64,000 bases of DNA from Planococcus ruber (GCF_022819085.1 NZ_JALHAG010000004.1:556837-620836), one strand, 5' to 3'; numbered from the stretch's first letter, positions 8,250 to 16,684 are shown. Notes: generated from the letters alone by a model not told the origin. Made by a program: numbers and translations.

Positions 8250-8747
8250 TTACCCCGCTCCTCCAGCAGCCGCAGCAGACTGGTCCGATTTGACGCAGTC
8301 AATGGCCACCACAATGGCAATCACCACTGTTTCCATTTCTTCATCCAGAATTTCTACTTTGTAGCTGTCTCCCCAAGTAAACCATTCCTTGCTGACCTGC
8401 CCTACCACTTCTCCGTGCTGCAGGATTTGAAAATTCATATCCCACCAATTGCCTTGAACCTGGATGCCTGTACCTTCAATCCTATAGCGGGCTTTCAAGA
8501 AAGAAAACTCTTTTTGGATCGTCAGCCGTTCCTGCCCGTTCACTTCCACGAAAAACTTCGGCAGGAAGCTGAACGTCTTCTTCGTGATCAGCGCCACTTC
8601 CTCTCTTTCGGGGTTCATGAGGCTGAAGGTTTTAGGGATTTTCATAAAGCTGCCTTCCACATAATACACATCGTTTTCTGCTGAATCTTTTACCGTGAAT
8701 TTGCCGCTCAGGCTGAAGACTTTCTGTTTGATGTAGAACTGTTTCAT
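8250..8747 (-). CDS. LURP-one-related (YxjI-like) protein
   Basis: This 165-residue protein starts MKQFYIKQKVFSLSGKFTVKD, and its repeating beta-hairpin pattern (YYVEGSF, FSLMNPEREEVALI, FSFLPKFFVEV, YRIEGTGIQVQGNWWDMNF) is the LURP-one-related fold, a twelve-stranded beta barrel around a central helix similar to Tubby. The biochemical role in bacteria is not established; membrane-lipid tethering has been suggested from the Tubby likeness. The start is the ATG after GAGGGGGA; a longer frame to 8801 has no ribosome site. An Ala/Gly-rich tail ends the protein. It stands alone. Confidence 0.8.
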   Translation of the reverse strand: MKQFYIKQKVFSLSGKFTVKDSAENDVYYVEGSFMKIPKTFSLMNPEREEVALITKKTFSFLPKFFVEVNGQERLTIQKEFSFLKARYRIEGTGIQVQGNWWDMNFQILQHGEVVGQVSKEWFTWGDSYKVEILDEEMETVVIAIVVAIDCVKSDQSAAAAGGAG

Positions 8748-8825
8748 TGTTGGTCCCCCTCTTATCGTCGTGTTTTCTGTGAATATTCGTACCGGATTCA
8801 TGCAATGTGATTTCTCCTCTTCTTT

Positions 8826-8975
8826 AATTCCATACAGCTTTTGAAAATGCCTGCATGGCGAGAATGATACCTACAGGAAGTGCGCTTTGGAAAGTGTCCC
8901 GCTATTTGTCCAAACCATGTCGCCGCCCTCTATTTCTTGGGCTTCAAATGCGCCGGAAAACCCTATCTGCCGCTT
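8826..8975 (-). pseudogene. Possible frameshifted C-terminal gene fragment
   Basis: On the minus strand one frame reads FEAQEIEGGDMVWTNSGTLS and a neighbouring frame then reads LPVGIILAMQAFSKAVWN to a stop near 8830. Joined by a one-base shift they look like the end of a protein with a hydrophobic C-terminal helix. No start codon with a ribosome site is seen and no family is recognised. The call rests only on protein-like composition. Confidence 0.2.
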
Positions 8976-9025
8976 ATCTATGCTAAGATAATCTAATTGT
9001 GCTTCAGCATGCAGGAGGTCATAGG

Positions 9026-9940
9026 ATGAAATTCAATAAAGGAATTTTATTTATTTTATTAGGTGCTTCATTTTTCGGTTTTACCCCGATTTTTGCCAAA
9101 ATCGGATTTAGCCATGGCTATACGCTAGGTCAAATCAATATTGTCCACATGATGGTTTCTTTCGTTTTGCTGTGGGGATTTACGTTGATCAAACGGGCCA
9201 GTTTCAAAGGGCTCCACGTGAAAAACATTCTTCAAATCATGGCAACCGGCTGTCTGATCGGTTTAACCAGTATTTTTTACTACGGATCGATGCAATATTT
9301 GCCGGCTTCGCTGGCCATCATTTTGATGTTCCAATTCGTATGGATCGGAATCATTCTGGAATGGATTTTCATGAACATAAAACCGGCCCGCATCACAGTC
9401 TTCTCTATCGTTCTAATTTTGATCGGCGTCTTTTTTGCTTCGAATTTTATCGGCGGTGAGATTCAGGGCCTGCCGATTAAGGGATTGGTTTTCGGCATTC
9501 TTTCCGCCTTCACCTATGCCGGCTTCATTTTCTGCAGCGGCAAAGTCGCCGTAAAAGTCGATGCCTGGACACGCAGTTCAATCATGGTTTCCGGCTCGGC
9601 CATTTTGGTCCTTGTTTTGTTCATGGGTGAAATTCCAACGGTTCTGCCGTTAGAAAAAGACTTGTTTGCTTCGGCAGCAGGCGTGTCGTTATTCGGAGCC
9701 GTGCTGCCTCCGCTGTTTTATGCGGCCGGCGCTCCGTTGGTTTCCGGAGGTGTAGCAAACATCCTGACTTCCGTTGAACTGCCCATCGCCATTCTGTCAG
9801 CGAGCCTCTTTTTGTCTGAATCCGTCGCTCTTTACCAGTGGTTCGGCATCGGCATTATACTGGGCGCGATTGCTTTAAACGAGCTCGGCCCGAACTGGAT
9901 CCGGAAAAGGCGGCAAAATCGCGCGCCGTCTCGTGAATAA
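9026..9940 (+). CDS. EamA/DMT-superfamily transporter
   Basis: This 304-residue inner membrane protein has ten hydrophobic segments arranged as two EamA repeats (about 4-136 and 150-290), the standard drug/metabolite transporter build. GASFFGFTPIFAK in the first helix and the LTSVELPIAILSASLFLSESV segment in the second repeat are typical. Members export amino acids, purines or other small metabolites; the substrate is not predictable. The start is the ATG at 9026, eight bases after a GGAGG ribosome site; the upstream GTG at 8999 lacks one. It ends in a basic tail RKRRQNRAPSRE. Confidence 0.85.
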   Translation: MKFNKGILFILLGASFFGFTPIFAKIGFSHGYTLGQINIVHMMVSFVLLWGFTLIKRASFKGLHVKNILQIMATGCLIGLTSIFYYGSMQYLPASLAIILMFQFVWIGIILEWIFMNIKPARITVFSIVLILIGVFFASNFIGGEIQGLPIKGLVFGILSAFTYAGFIFCSGKVAVKVDAWTRSSIMVSGSAILVLVLFMGEIPTVLPLEKDLFASAAGVSLFGAVLPPLFYAAGAPLVSGGVANILTSVELPIAILSASLFLSESVALYQWFGIGIILGAIALNELGPNWIRKRRQNRAPSRE

Positions 9941-10058
9941 AACTTGAGACGCTGGTCCTTTTCGTTCTTGATTTAACGGACTCAAATCGATTTAATAGGA
10001 AATATATAAGCCAATAGGAACTGAACAGGAATTTCTAAAGCGAAAGGATCTGTCCAAA

Positions 10059-10628
10059 TTGGAGATGGAAAATTTACTCCCTGTTAAAACCCGGCAGGAA
10101 CTGCGAACTTGGCTGGAAGAGCACGCAGCCACTGAAAAATGCTGCTGGGTGGTCGTCAGCGTCAAAGAGCGGCCGAATACGCTTCTCTATTTAGATGTGG
10201 TAGAGGAAGCCCTGTGCTTCGGCTGGATTGACAGCACCAAAAAAAGGATCTCGGATACCGAAGTGGCCCAAAGGCTTTCGCCGCGCCAGAAAAAGAGCAA
10301 CTTCACAGAGTTGAATAAAGAACGTGTCCGACGGCTTGAGAAACTGGGCTTAATGACAGACCAGGGCCGGAGCGCCTTGCCGGATATGCGTCCGGAAGCC
10401 TTTGTCATCGATCTGGAAATCCAAGCTCGCTTGAAAGAAGACACACAAGTCTGGCAGCATTTCCTCGACTTTCCGGATGCCTACAAACGAATTCGCATCG
10501 ACACGATCCAAAGCGTTAAACGCGACCCTGAACTGTTCAATAAACGATTGGCGAAGTTCATCGAAAACACACGGGAAAATAAATTGTACGGCCAGTGGCA
10601 TGACAATGGGCGTTTGATTGACAGCTAG
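10059..10628 (+). CDS. YdeI/OmpD-associated (OmdA) family protein
   Basis: This 189-residue protein contains TRQELRTWLEEH, then LYLDVVEEALCFGWIDSTKK, RLSPRQKKSNFTELNKERVRRLEKLGLM and a C-terminal KRLAKFIENTRENKLYGQW. These mark the Bacteroidetes/Firmicutes branch of the YdeI/OmdA family, annotated as bacteriocin-protection or OmpD-associated proteins on weak experimental grounds. It is cytoplasmic and the molecular activity is unknown. The TTG at 10059 lies ten bases after AAAGGA; an ATG six bases later is the alternative start. It converges with the DUF4317 gene and shares a terminator with it. Confidence 0.8.
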   Translation: MEMENLLPVKTRQELRTWLEEHAATEKCCWVVVSVKERPNTLLYLDVVEEALCFGWIDSTKKRISDTEVAQRLSPRQKKSNFTELNKERVRRLEKLGLMTDQGRSALPDMRPEAFVIDLEIQARLKEDTQVWQHFLDFPDAYKRIRIDTIQSVKRDPELFNKRLAKFIENTRENKLYGQWHDNGRLIDS

Positions 10629-10636
10629 ACAGAAAA

Positions 10637-10672
10637 AGGCCCCAAGCCTCTCAGCAGAGAAGTTTGGGGCCT
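10637..10672. terminator. Bidirectional terminator between convergent genes
   Basis: AGGCCCCAA and TTTGGGGCCT arms around a loop with inner CTCTC/GAGAG-type pairing. It has a T-rich tail on the minus strand and a weaker one on the plus strand. It serves both the OmdA-family gene and the DUF4317 gene. Confidence 0.75.
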
Positions 10673-10691
10673 GTATTTGTGTAATTTTTCT

Positions 10692-11885
10692 CTATTCCAG
10701 CTGTTCTTCTTCCAGCAGCTTAAAGCCCTCGATCATCGTGTCTTCTTCCACTTCAATCAGGATGCAGCGCTTGCCGTTGTAATTGACGCCTTTGACGTAG
10801 CGCAAGTCTTGCGGGCTGATTTTGATCTCCGCCACTTTTGTGTTGATCTTGATGGATTTCGATGCATAGCTTGGCACGACATGGCTTGCTTTCATTTCGT
10901 AGTTTTTGTCTTCCACAACCTGCTGGAAAGCGCGCTCCACTTTTTCAGCGCTCACTTCTTTCACGCCGCTCGCCTTCAGTACCCGCGTCACCTCCACCGT
11001 ATCCAAAACCGGGATCTCCACCTCTTCTTTCTCCGCTTCTTTTTCCACTTCGAGCATGAGGTTGATTTCATCGTAGAGGCCGGCTAAGGTCCGGGAATTC
11101 ACTTCTTCGCCGATTACCGCTTTGACGATTTCCTCGAACACCGCTTTGTCTTCTTCCGCCGTGATGATTTCGTCGCCATTCAATACATTTTCGATAAACT
11201 GGAAATCGGGTTTGTTCGCTTTGCTCGCCGAATAGACGATGTGGTTGATGTCTGCAGCATTGTCCGTGAAGCCCGGAAACAGGAAGCCTCCCACTGGTGA
11301 AGTTAATTTGATCACCGGATCGAGCAGGATGTTCGATTTGAATTCCTTTTCGGCAAAATCAAACACGAGCGAGCTTTTCGGCAATTCGGTCTGATTCATG
11401 CTGCCAAGGATGAACGGCGTCGTGTACACTTCATCGCGCATATCGATTTCGGTTTCATCCGCTTCGCGCTTCGTCGTCTTGAAATACGTCCCGCGGATAA
11501 ATGTGATGACCATGTCCTTCTCAAACGGTTTTTCTTCAATCATTTTTAACGCGATGCGCTGCATGTTTTCCTGCCATTCCGCGGCATCTTCCGCCTCAAG
11601 CCCTTCATACAATAAGCGCTGCGTATGGTCTGCCTGCCCTTCTTCCTGCGGCAGAAACTTCACTTCAAACAGTTTGGCATCGAGCTTCCCGCCCAATACC
11701 TTTTTAAAATTGGCTAAAAACAGCTCTTGCTGCTCCCGGTCGAGCAGTGAAAACGAACGGCTGTCCTCGTGGAAAATTTCCGTCGCTTCTCCCTGGATGT
11801 AGACATTGTAAATCTCTGCGATTTTCAGTAAATCCGTATCAAGCTTAAAACGTTTGCGAATATCGGCTATATCTTTGTTATTCAT
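10692..11885 (-). CDS. DUF4317 family protein
   Basis: This 397-residue cytoplasmic protein starts MNNKDIADIRKRFKLDTDLL, the characteristic opening of DUF4317. The middle part includes KMIEEKPFEKDMVITFIRGTYF and LTSPVGGFLFPGFTDNAADI; the last ~90 residues (KINTKVAEIKISPQDLRYVK) form a separate conserved C-terminal region. No function has been demonstrated and no catalytic motif is visible. The start is put at the ATG at 11885 to match the family; an in-frame TTG four codons upstream overlaps the GGGAG ribosome site. It appears monocistronic. Confidence 0.8.
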   Translation of the reverse strand: MNNKDIADIRKRFKLDTDLLKIAEIYNVYIQGEATEIFHEDSRSFSLLDREQQELFLANFKKVLGGKLDAKLFEVKFLPQEEGQADHTQRLLYEGLEAEDAAEWQENMQRIALKMIEEKPFEKDMVITFIRGTYFKTTKREADETEIDMRDEVYTTPFILGSMNQTELPKSSLVFDFAEKEFKSNILLDPVIKLTSPVGGFLFPGFTDNAADINHIVYSASKANKPDFQFIENVLNGDEIITAEEDKAVFEEIVKAVIGEEVNSRTLAGLYDEINLMLEVEKEAEKEEVEIPVLDTVEVTRVLKASGVKEVSAEKVERAFQQVVEDKNYEMKASHVVPSYASKSIKINTKVAEIKISPQDLRYVKGVNYNGKRCILIEVEEDTMIEGFKLLEEEQLE

Positions 11886-11927
11886 TTTCAATTCCAACTC
11901 CCTGGCTCATAAAATCCGTGTGGTGCA

Positions 11928-11973
11928 AAAAAAGAGCAGCCAAAGCGAAATTCCGGCTTTTGGCGCTCTTTTA
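11928..11973 (-). terminator. Terminator of the NAD(P)-binding oxidoreductase gene
   Basis: AAAGAGC..CCAAA and TTTTGGCGCTCTTT arms with one bulge, ending in seven T on the minus strand, downstream of the gene at 12021. Confidence 0.75.
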
Positions 11974-12020
11974 GTATACCAATAGTTTGGGTAAATGAAT
12001 GGCTTCACCTTTTCTGCCTT

Positions 12021-12638
12021 TTAAGTGGCGATCCCAACCGATGTGTTTTCATAGCTTGGGTCTTTCAAGGCTTTTAAGAGGAAGTGCGCCACATCCGCAC
12101 GCGGGATGGTTCTGGATTTTTCCGGAACGCCTTCTTTTGCTTCGCGGTAGACGCCTGTAAAATCGCCGTTGGTCAACCCCATCGGACGGGCAATCGTATA
12201 GACTAATCCATGCGATTCAATCCAGTCTACGGCCGCCCGGTGGTCGATAAGCGCGTTCTTCAGCATGCCCATCATCAGCTTGCCGCTCATACCCGGAAGC
12301 TCATTGTTGATGCCGGCTGAAGCCGTATAGACGATCCGTTTTACGCCGTGCTCTTGCATCCCTGCGACAATGTGCTTCGTCATTTCTTCCAGTTCCGATG
12401 ATTTCTTCATGCCTTGGCTCGAACCGAGGCAAGACACCACGGCGTCATGTCCGGCAATGGCTGCAGACACTTCTGCCGGTTTAAAGGCATCCCCTTGGAC
12501 TACCGTCAAGTTTTCATGAGACGTTTTCAATTTTTCCGGAGTCCGGACAAATGCCGTCACTTCCAGTCCGCTTTCCACTGCTTGTTTGACAACCGCTTGC
12601 CCGACTCCGCCGGTTGCGCCGAAAACGATGATTTTCAT
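12021..12638 (-). CDS. Atypical SDR, NAD(P)H-binding oxidoreductase
   Basis: This 205-residue Rossmann-fold protein has the motif IIVFGATGGVGQAVV at residues 3-17 (GxTGxxG, typical of atypical short-chain dehydrogenases), then VVQGDAF and VVSCLGSS. The expected YxxxK pair is absent; RIVYTASAG and YTIARPMGLTNG fill the corresponding strands. This pattern is that of the NAD(P)H-binding group related to biliverdin reductase B and YwnB/NmrA-like proteins. The substrate is unknown. The start ATG follows GGGAGGG. It has its own terminator. Confidence 0.8.
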   Translation of the reverse strand: MKIIVFGATGGVGQAVVKQAVESGLEVTAFVRTPEKLKTSHENLTVVQGDAFKPAEVSAAIAGHDAVVSCLGSSQGMKKSSELEEMTKHIVAGMQEHGVKRIVYTASAGINNELPGMSGKLMMGMLKNALIDHRAAVDWIESHGLVYTIARPMGLTNGDFTGVYREAKEGVPEKSRTIPRADVAHFLLKALKDPSYENTSVGIAT

Positions 12639-12769
12639 TACAGGTCCCTCCCTTTTCTCGTGTAGGCTATAGCGCCAAATAGCCTGCTCTTATGAATCTT
12701 TTGCTCACTCCCATTATACATGCATCTGCCATTTCGATTTTGAAATAAGCGGAGCGGGGCTGCCTCCCC

Positions 12770-13243
12770 TTATCTGCCTGATTCAAGTTCAACTTCATAA
12801 CGCCACATTTGTTCATTTTCCTCACGCTTTTTATAACGATACCCACATCGTGGAATGAGTTTTTCCCAATACTTCACGGCAGCATCATTTCGTTTCAATA
12901 CATGCAAGGTACAGATGCCTGTATGTTTGTTCCAAAACTCAGTGCAGATTCTTTCGCTTATTCCCTTCCCCCTGCTTGTTTGCACCAAAAAAATTTCATC
13001 GATAGAACATTCCTTTTCAGAAGAGGAAAATACGGCCATGCCAATCGGCCTCCCGTCTTCTGTTAGGCAAAACGCTTCCTGGCTTACACCCGTCAGCAAT
13101 TGGCTTACAGCTTCTGATAAATAATTCCCCTCCCTATCGATTTGTGTTCCGATCCAAGGGTTATGCGCCGAAAGTTCATGGGCATAAAGATTAAACATTT
13201 GAATAAAGGCATGTTTCATTTCCGCAGCTTTTGTAAATTCCAT
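12770..13243 (-). CDS. GNAT family N-acetyltransferase
   Basis: This 157-residue protein fits the Gcn5-related acetyltransferase fold: GRPIGMAVFSSS (strand 4), CSIDEIFLVQTSRGKGISERI (acetyl-CoA loop, here RGKGIS for the usual R/QxxGxG/A), then LHVLKRNDAAVKYWEKLIPRCGY (C-terminal helix and strand). It transfers acetyl from acetyl-CoA to an unknown amine. The start is the ATG at 13243 behind AAGGAG; the longer frame to 13264 overlaps that site. No operon partner is evident. Confidence 0.8.
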   Translation of the reverse strand: MEFTKAAEMKHAFIQMFNLYAHELSAHNPWIGTQIDREGNYLSEAVSQLLTGVSQEAFCLTEDGRPIGMAVFSSSEKECSIDEIFLVQTSRGKGISERICTEFWNKHTGICTLHVLKRNDAAVKYWEKLIPRCGYRYKKREENEQMWRYEVELESGR

Positions 13244-13303
13244 AGACTTCTCCTTCAGAACCATTCTTTATCTTGCACTTTCAAATTCTTTTATTCCGTC
13301 CAG

Positions 13304-14110
13304 CTAATAATGCAAAACCAGTGCTTCAATCACAATGAACAGCCAGATGCAAAACGAAGCGCCGCAAATAATCAGTTCAAAAAAATGAATGAACAAGACT
13401 TTCATCCCGTTTTGCTTGGCTTTGCGAATTCCAAACAGGTCGCCGTTGTTTATGATGTAGATAAAGCCGCTGACGATTAATAGGCTGGAGAGGGAAAAGG
13501 CGAAATTCGGCAAATCCGTGGCGTAGCGCGGATCGCCGCTAACTTCCATATAGAAAGGAATGCCAAATTCCTTGCTCAACACAAAACTTCCCACGATCAA
13601 GGTAAATAAAATCAGGGAAAGGCTGAACGGATGCCGCCGGTAGTCAATGACATCCAGAAATTTTTTCGTTTTTCCCTTAAAATTCAAATCGTCCGGCCCT
13701 TCCACTCGATCGCCTTGCATGACAAAAAGAAAACCGGCCGCTACCATGCCAATGAAAAAATACAGGAAGAACAAGTCGAACACAAGCGACCAACTGGAGA
13801 AAGCAGCGAGCACCAGCGTTACGAGTGCGATGCCGATGAATCCGTTCTCCAGCCGTTTCCTATGCCGCTCCCACTGATTGATTACGTCCCGGTTGTCTCT
13901 TCTGTCCGTGGGCGGAACTTCGTGGTAAGGGGAAAGGATATTTAAGATGTAGGCGCATACAATCAGGAGCCAGCCGACTCCAAACATTATGGAGAGGGAT
14001 TTCGGATAAAGGGAAAGAGTATCGTAATGTTTCAGCACCCAATTTCCGCTTAAGGCCACGATTACAGTGCCGATTAGCACGATATAGGAAGAAAAAGTTT
14101 TCATGTTCAC
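13304..14110 (-). CDS. Membrane protein of unknown function
   Basis: This 268-residue protein has six clear hydrophobic segments: about 8-25, 39-60, 95-110, 114-132, 163-180 and 205-260 (the last region probably two helices). A charged cytoplasmic loop (EVPPTDRRDNRDVINQWERHRKRLENG) lies between helices 2 and 3. I do not recognise a family. The start is a GTG 13 bases after AAAGGAG; the ATG two codons later is possible. It precedes no obvious partner, although the nucleoside deaminase gene upstream on the same strand ends only 37 bases before it. Confidence 0.65.
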   Translation of the reverse strand: MNMKTFSSYIVLIGTVIVALSGNWVLKHYDTLSLYPKSLSIMFGVGWLLIVCAYILNILSPYHEVPPTDRRDNRDVINQWERHRKRLENGFIGIALVTLVLAAFSSWSLVFDLFFLYFFIGMVAAGFLFVMQGDRVEGPDDLNFKGKTKKFLDVIDYRRHPFSLSLILFTLIVGSFVLSKEFGIPFYMEVSGDPRYATDLPNFAFSLSSLLIVSGFIYIINNGDLFGIRKAKQNGMKVLFIHFFELIICGASFCIWLFIVIEALVLHY

Positions 14111-14147
14111 CCGTAAAAGACGCTCCTTTTGCTATGGATAGTTATTT

Positions 14148-14630
14148 TCATCCTTTTGCCGCGTGAAGCCGGCGGTGAAGTTCACGGACCTGCTCTGCCA
14201 GTTCGGGAACCGGCCCTTCCACTTGGGCGTCTCTGATCACTTCTTCAATGGCCAGATTGTAGACAGGCCCCTGCTCCACCCCAAAATCGCGGAGCCAAGT
14301 GGCCAATTGCTTCGAAGAACTCGCATAGATGATCTTCCCTAACCCAACCATCCCATGAGCCGCTGAACACATCGGGCAATGCTCCCCCGATGTATAAACA
14401 ATTGCCTTCCTTCTGTCGTCAGGCGCCATATGGCTGGCAGCCCACCTTGCAATCGCAAACTCCGGATGCTGGGTGTAGTCGCCGCCTGCCACATGATTGT
14501 GGTCTTCAAACAGCACTTCCCCCTCAGCAGACACCAATACCGAACCGAATGGCTCGTCCCCTTTTTCTAAAGCAGTTTCTGCAAGTTCCACACAACGCTG
14601 CAGATGGTTAAAATCCGTTTCAGTGATCAC
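14148..14630 (-). CDS. Nucleoside/guanine deaminase-like, CMP/dCMP deaminase fold
   Basis: This 160-residue zinc-dependent deaminase has the HPE motif (YTQHPEFAIARWA, in place of the usual HAE) and the zinc pair in EHCPMCSAAH (CxxC). EPFGSVLVSAEGEVLFEDHN is typical of the guanine-deaminase/TadA-like branch. It would deaminate a purine or nucleoside. The start is placed at GTG 14630, just after AAGGTG and 22 bases past the deoD stop; a longer frame to 14672 would overlap deoD. Location directly behind deoD, probably cotranscribed, supports a purine-salvage role: DeoD frees the base, this enzyme may deaminate it. Confidence 0.8.
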   Translation of the reverse strand: MITETDFNHLQRCVELAETALEKGDEPFGSVLVSAEGEVLFEDHNHVAGGDYTQHPEFAIARWAASHMAPDDRRKAIVYTSGEHCPMCSAAHGMVGLGKIIYASSSKQLATWLRDFGVEQGPVYNLAIEEVIRDAQVEGPVPELAEQVRELHRRLHAAKG

Positions 14631-14652
14631 GTTTGCACCTTCTCCCTTCTTT

Positions 14653-15372
14653 TCAAACCATACCCAAAGCAATTTCCATCATTTGCGTAAAGGCAGTCTG
14701 TCTTTCTTCCTGCGTTGTCTGTTCGTGCGTAATCATGTGGTCGCTCACTGTCAAAATGGTTAAGGCTTTGACACCCGCGCTCGCAGCATTCAAGTACAGG
14801 CTTGTCGTTTCCATTTCCGCCGCCAGGATCCCCATCTTCGCCCATTTTTCCGTGGCCGTTTCATCGGCATTATAGAAAATATCACTTGATAGGACATTTC
14901 CGATATGAACTTTATAATTCTTTTCATCCGCCACCTTTTTAGCCTTCTCCAACAGGTCATAAGAAGCGGTCAGCGGAAATTGGCCGGGCAGATTCCATTG
15001 ATGGGCATAATCCGAATCCGTCGCTGCTCCCATGGCGAAGATGAGGTCGTATAATTTGATCTCTTTTTGCATGGCGCCGCAAGATCCGATGCGAATTAAA
15101 TTCTTAACGCCAAAGACGTTGATCAATTCCCAGGAATAGATCGCCATGCTCGGCGTCCCCATGCCGGTGCCCATTACAGAAACTTTCTTTCCCTTATATT
15201 CTCCTGTATAGCCAAGCATCCCCCTCACTTCGTTAAACAACACAGGGTTTTCCAGAAAGGTTTCAGCGATGAATTTGGCACGGTACGGATCCCCCGGCAA
15301 CAGGATCGTTTCGGCGATTTCCACTCCGTTCGGCTTGATGTGCGGCGTTTCTTTTATTTCGTTATTGGTCAT
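14653..15372 (-). CDS. deoD: Purine nucleoside phosphorylase, DeoD type
   Basis: This 239-residue enzyme splits purine (deoxy)nucleosides with phosphate into base and (deoxy)ribose 1-phosphate in the cytoplasm; the family is hexameric. Conserved parts are ILLPGDPYRAKFIAE (phosphate site), NEVRGMLGYTGEYKGK, GMGTPSMAIYSWEL, IRIGSCGAMQ, AAEMETTSLY and LTVSDHMI with the catalytic Asp. Length and order match the family (about 233-240). A GGAGCGAG ribosome site precedes the ATG. It leads a probable two-gene unit with the deaminase. Confidence 0.95.
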   Translation of the reverse strand: MTNNEIKETPHIKPNGVEIAETILLPGDPYRAKFIAETFLENPVLFNEVRGMLGYTGEYKGKKVSVMGTGMGTPSMAIYSWELINVFGVKNLIRIGSCGAMQKEIKLYDLIFAMGAATDSDYAHQWNLPGQFPLTASYDLLEKAKKVADEKNYKVHIGNVLSSDIFYNADETATEKWAKMGILAAEMETTSLYLNAASAGVKALTILTVSDHMITHEQTTQEERQTAFTQMMEIALGMV

Positions 15373-15427
15373 TTGACTCGCTCCTTTTGTTTTTCTCTCT
15401 CTTTACTCTTGCGAGAGATGCTGGAAT

Positions 15428-15919
15428 TTAATGGCTGAAGTTTGCAAAATCCCATAAATAAACTACTTCCACTTCGTTCGCTCCCACTTTTGAAAATCGC
15501 AATTTCTCGAGTAAGCGAATGGAAGCGACATTCTCCGGCGCGGCCCCTGCCCGAATGCTGTAATCTCCTTGCTGCCGGATCCAACCAATCAGTGCACGGA
15601 CGATTTCATATGCATATCCCTGTCTTTTGAAAGCCGGGCTCACCGTATAGCCGATCCAGAACGTGTCCGCTTCTTTTTTGATGTAGACATCTCCAATCAG
15701 CTGCTGGTCGGCTTTTCGGATAATCGCAAATTGCGCCCCGCTTTCTATGGACGAGTCTGCCAATAGCACTTCTTCATATTCTTCCTTTGTACGGCCTTTG
15801 AAATATTGATATTTCATCCATTCGGAATTGTTGCGATAAGACATGAAATCATCCAGATCAGTTGCTTGAAATGGCCGGATTAAACACCTCTCGGAAGTAA
15901 ATACTGACGCTGTCTCCAT
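15428..15919 (-). CDS. GNAT acetyltransferase, RimJ/RimL type
   Basis: This 163-residue protein starts METASVFTSERCLIRPFQATDLDDFMSYR and has QLIGDVYIKK, FWIGYTVSPAFKRQGYAYEIV (acetyl-CoA loop KRQGYA) and APENVASIRLLEKLRFSKVG. These fit the Acetyltransf_3 (RimJ/RimL) subgroup that acetylates N-termini or small amines. The start is the ATG at 15919; a GTG three codons upstream is too close to the AAAAGG ribosome site. It begins 15 bases downstream of the rifampin transferase stop, so the two are probably cotranscribed. Confidence 0.82.
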   Translation of the reverse strand: METASVFTSERCLIRPFQATDLDDFMSYRNNSEWMKYQYFKGRTKEEYEEVLLADSSIESGAQFAIIRKADQQLIGDVYIKKEADTFWIGYTVSPAFKRQGYAYEIVRALIGWIRQQGDYSIRAGAAPENVASIRLLEKLRFSKVGANEVEVVYLWDFANFSH

Positions 15920-15934
15920 TTTTCTCACGCCTTT

Positions 15935-16684
15935 TTAGTTGATGATATCCCCTGATTTCTTCGCAGAACCTTCCCGCATCCTTTGCAGTTGAGCGGCGGG
16001 CAATGCTGTCCATTCCGTCTCTTCTCCAATGATTCGCAGCGGTTCTTTCGAGCGGTACGAACGCGTTAAGTTTCCAGGGAATTTTTTGTCCGTTACATTG
16101 GGGTCATTTTCAAATTCGCCTGTCGGTTCCACTCGGTAAACGCGCTCTTTTCCGTCCCCTGCCGCAAGTGCCGCTGCAAGGCCAGCTCCGTCAGCATTCG
16201 CTGCGAAATAAATATGGTTCATCTTCAGCCCGTCTATATAATTGGAATTGCCGCCCGGCGTCAATAAATCACCGACTGCCAAATCCGCTTTCGTTCCGTG
16301 ATAAAACGGTCCCGTATCTGTTGGCGGCCCTTCAAATGATTTGGCCAATTCTTCCTGTCTTTTTGCGCTTTCCTGATCACCCAATTCCCTCTGGCATTCG
16401 GCAATGGTTCGGTACAGCGTGGAATACGCGCTTTTGACGTTCTCATCGTTGATTGTCCGTGCACATTGCAAGGATTTTTCCGTCCACTCCAATTTTTCGG
16501 CAGGGTTCTGTTGGATACGGCCGAAGTGGTAAGCTGCGATAAACCGTTCAAAGTCATCAGTGGCTTCCTTCCAGGCTTGCATAAAAATTTCGGCGGCTGC
16601 TTCTTTGCTGCCGCTGTCTTCCTGAGCCATTCCCTTCATGCAAAGCTGCACGACGGCGTTCGCCGGACTGAATTTTGTCTCCAT
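15935..16684 (-). CDS. arr: Rifampin ADP-ribosyltransferase (Arr) with helical N-terminal domain
   Basis: This 249-residue protein has two parts. Residues ~125-240 match Arr: GPFYHGTKADLAVGDLLTPG with the conserved HGT, NSNYIDGLKMNHIYFAA, RVYRVEPTGEFENDPNVTDK and KFPGNLTRSYRSKEPLRIIGE. Arr enzymes move ADP-ribose from NAD+ to the C23 hydroxyl of rifamycins and inactivate them. The first ~120 residues (EIFMQAWKEATDDFERFIAA, then WTEKSLQCARTINDENVKSA) form helical pairs like TPRs; common Arr proteins of about 140 residues lack this. The start is the ATG seven bases after GGAGGG. A TPR-like fusion could give a partner or a different target. Resistance is predicted by homology, not shown. Confidence 0.85.
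   Translation of the reverse strand: METKFSPANAVVQLCMKGMAQEDSGSKEAAAEIFMQAWKEATDDFERFIAAYHFGRIQQNPAEKLEWTEKSLQCARTINDENVKSAYSTLYRTIAECQRELGDQESAKRQEELAKSFEGPPTDTGPFYHGTKADLAVGDLLTPGGNSNYIDGLKMNHIYFAANADGAGLAAALAAGDGKERVYRVEPTGEFENDPNVTDKKFPGNLTRSYRSKEPLRIIGEETEWTALPAAQLQRMREGSAKKSGDIIN

Noticed and set aside
8172..8684. Long plus-strand frame opposite the LURP-one gene
   Set aside because: Shadow of a well-supported gene; His/Phe-rich translation typical of an antisense frame.
9212..9227. CCACGTGAAA within the EamA gene as a parS site
   Set aside because: Only the central ten bases match; the flanks disagree at several positions.
14148..14672. Nucleoside deaminase starting at 14672
   Set aside because: That start overlaps the end of deoD by 20 bases and lacks a ribosome site; the GTG at 14630 has one.
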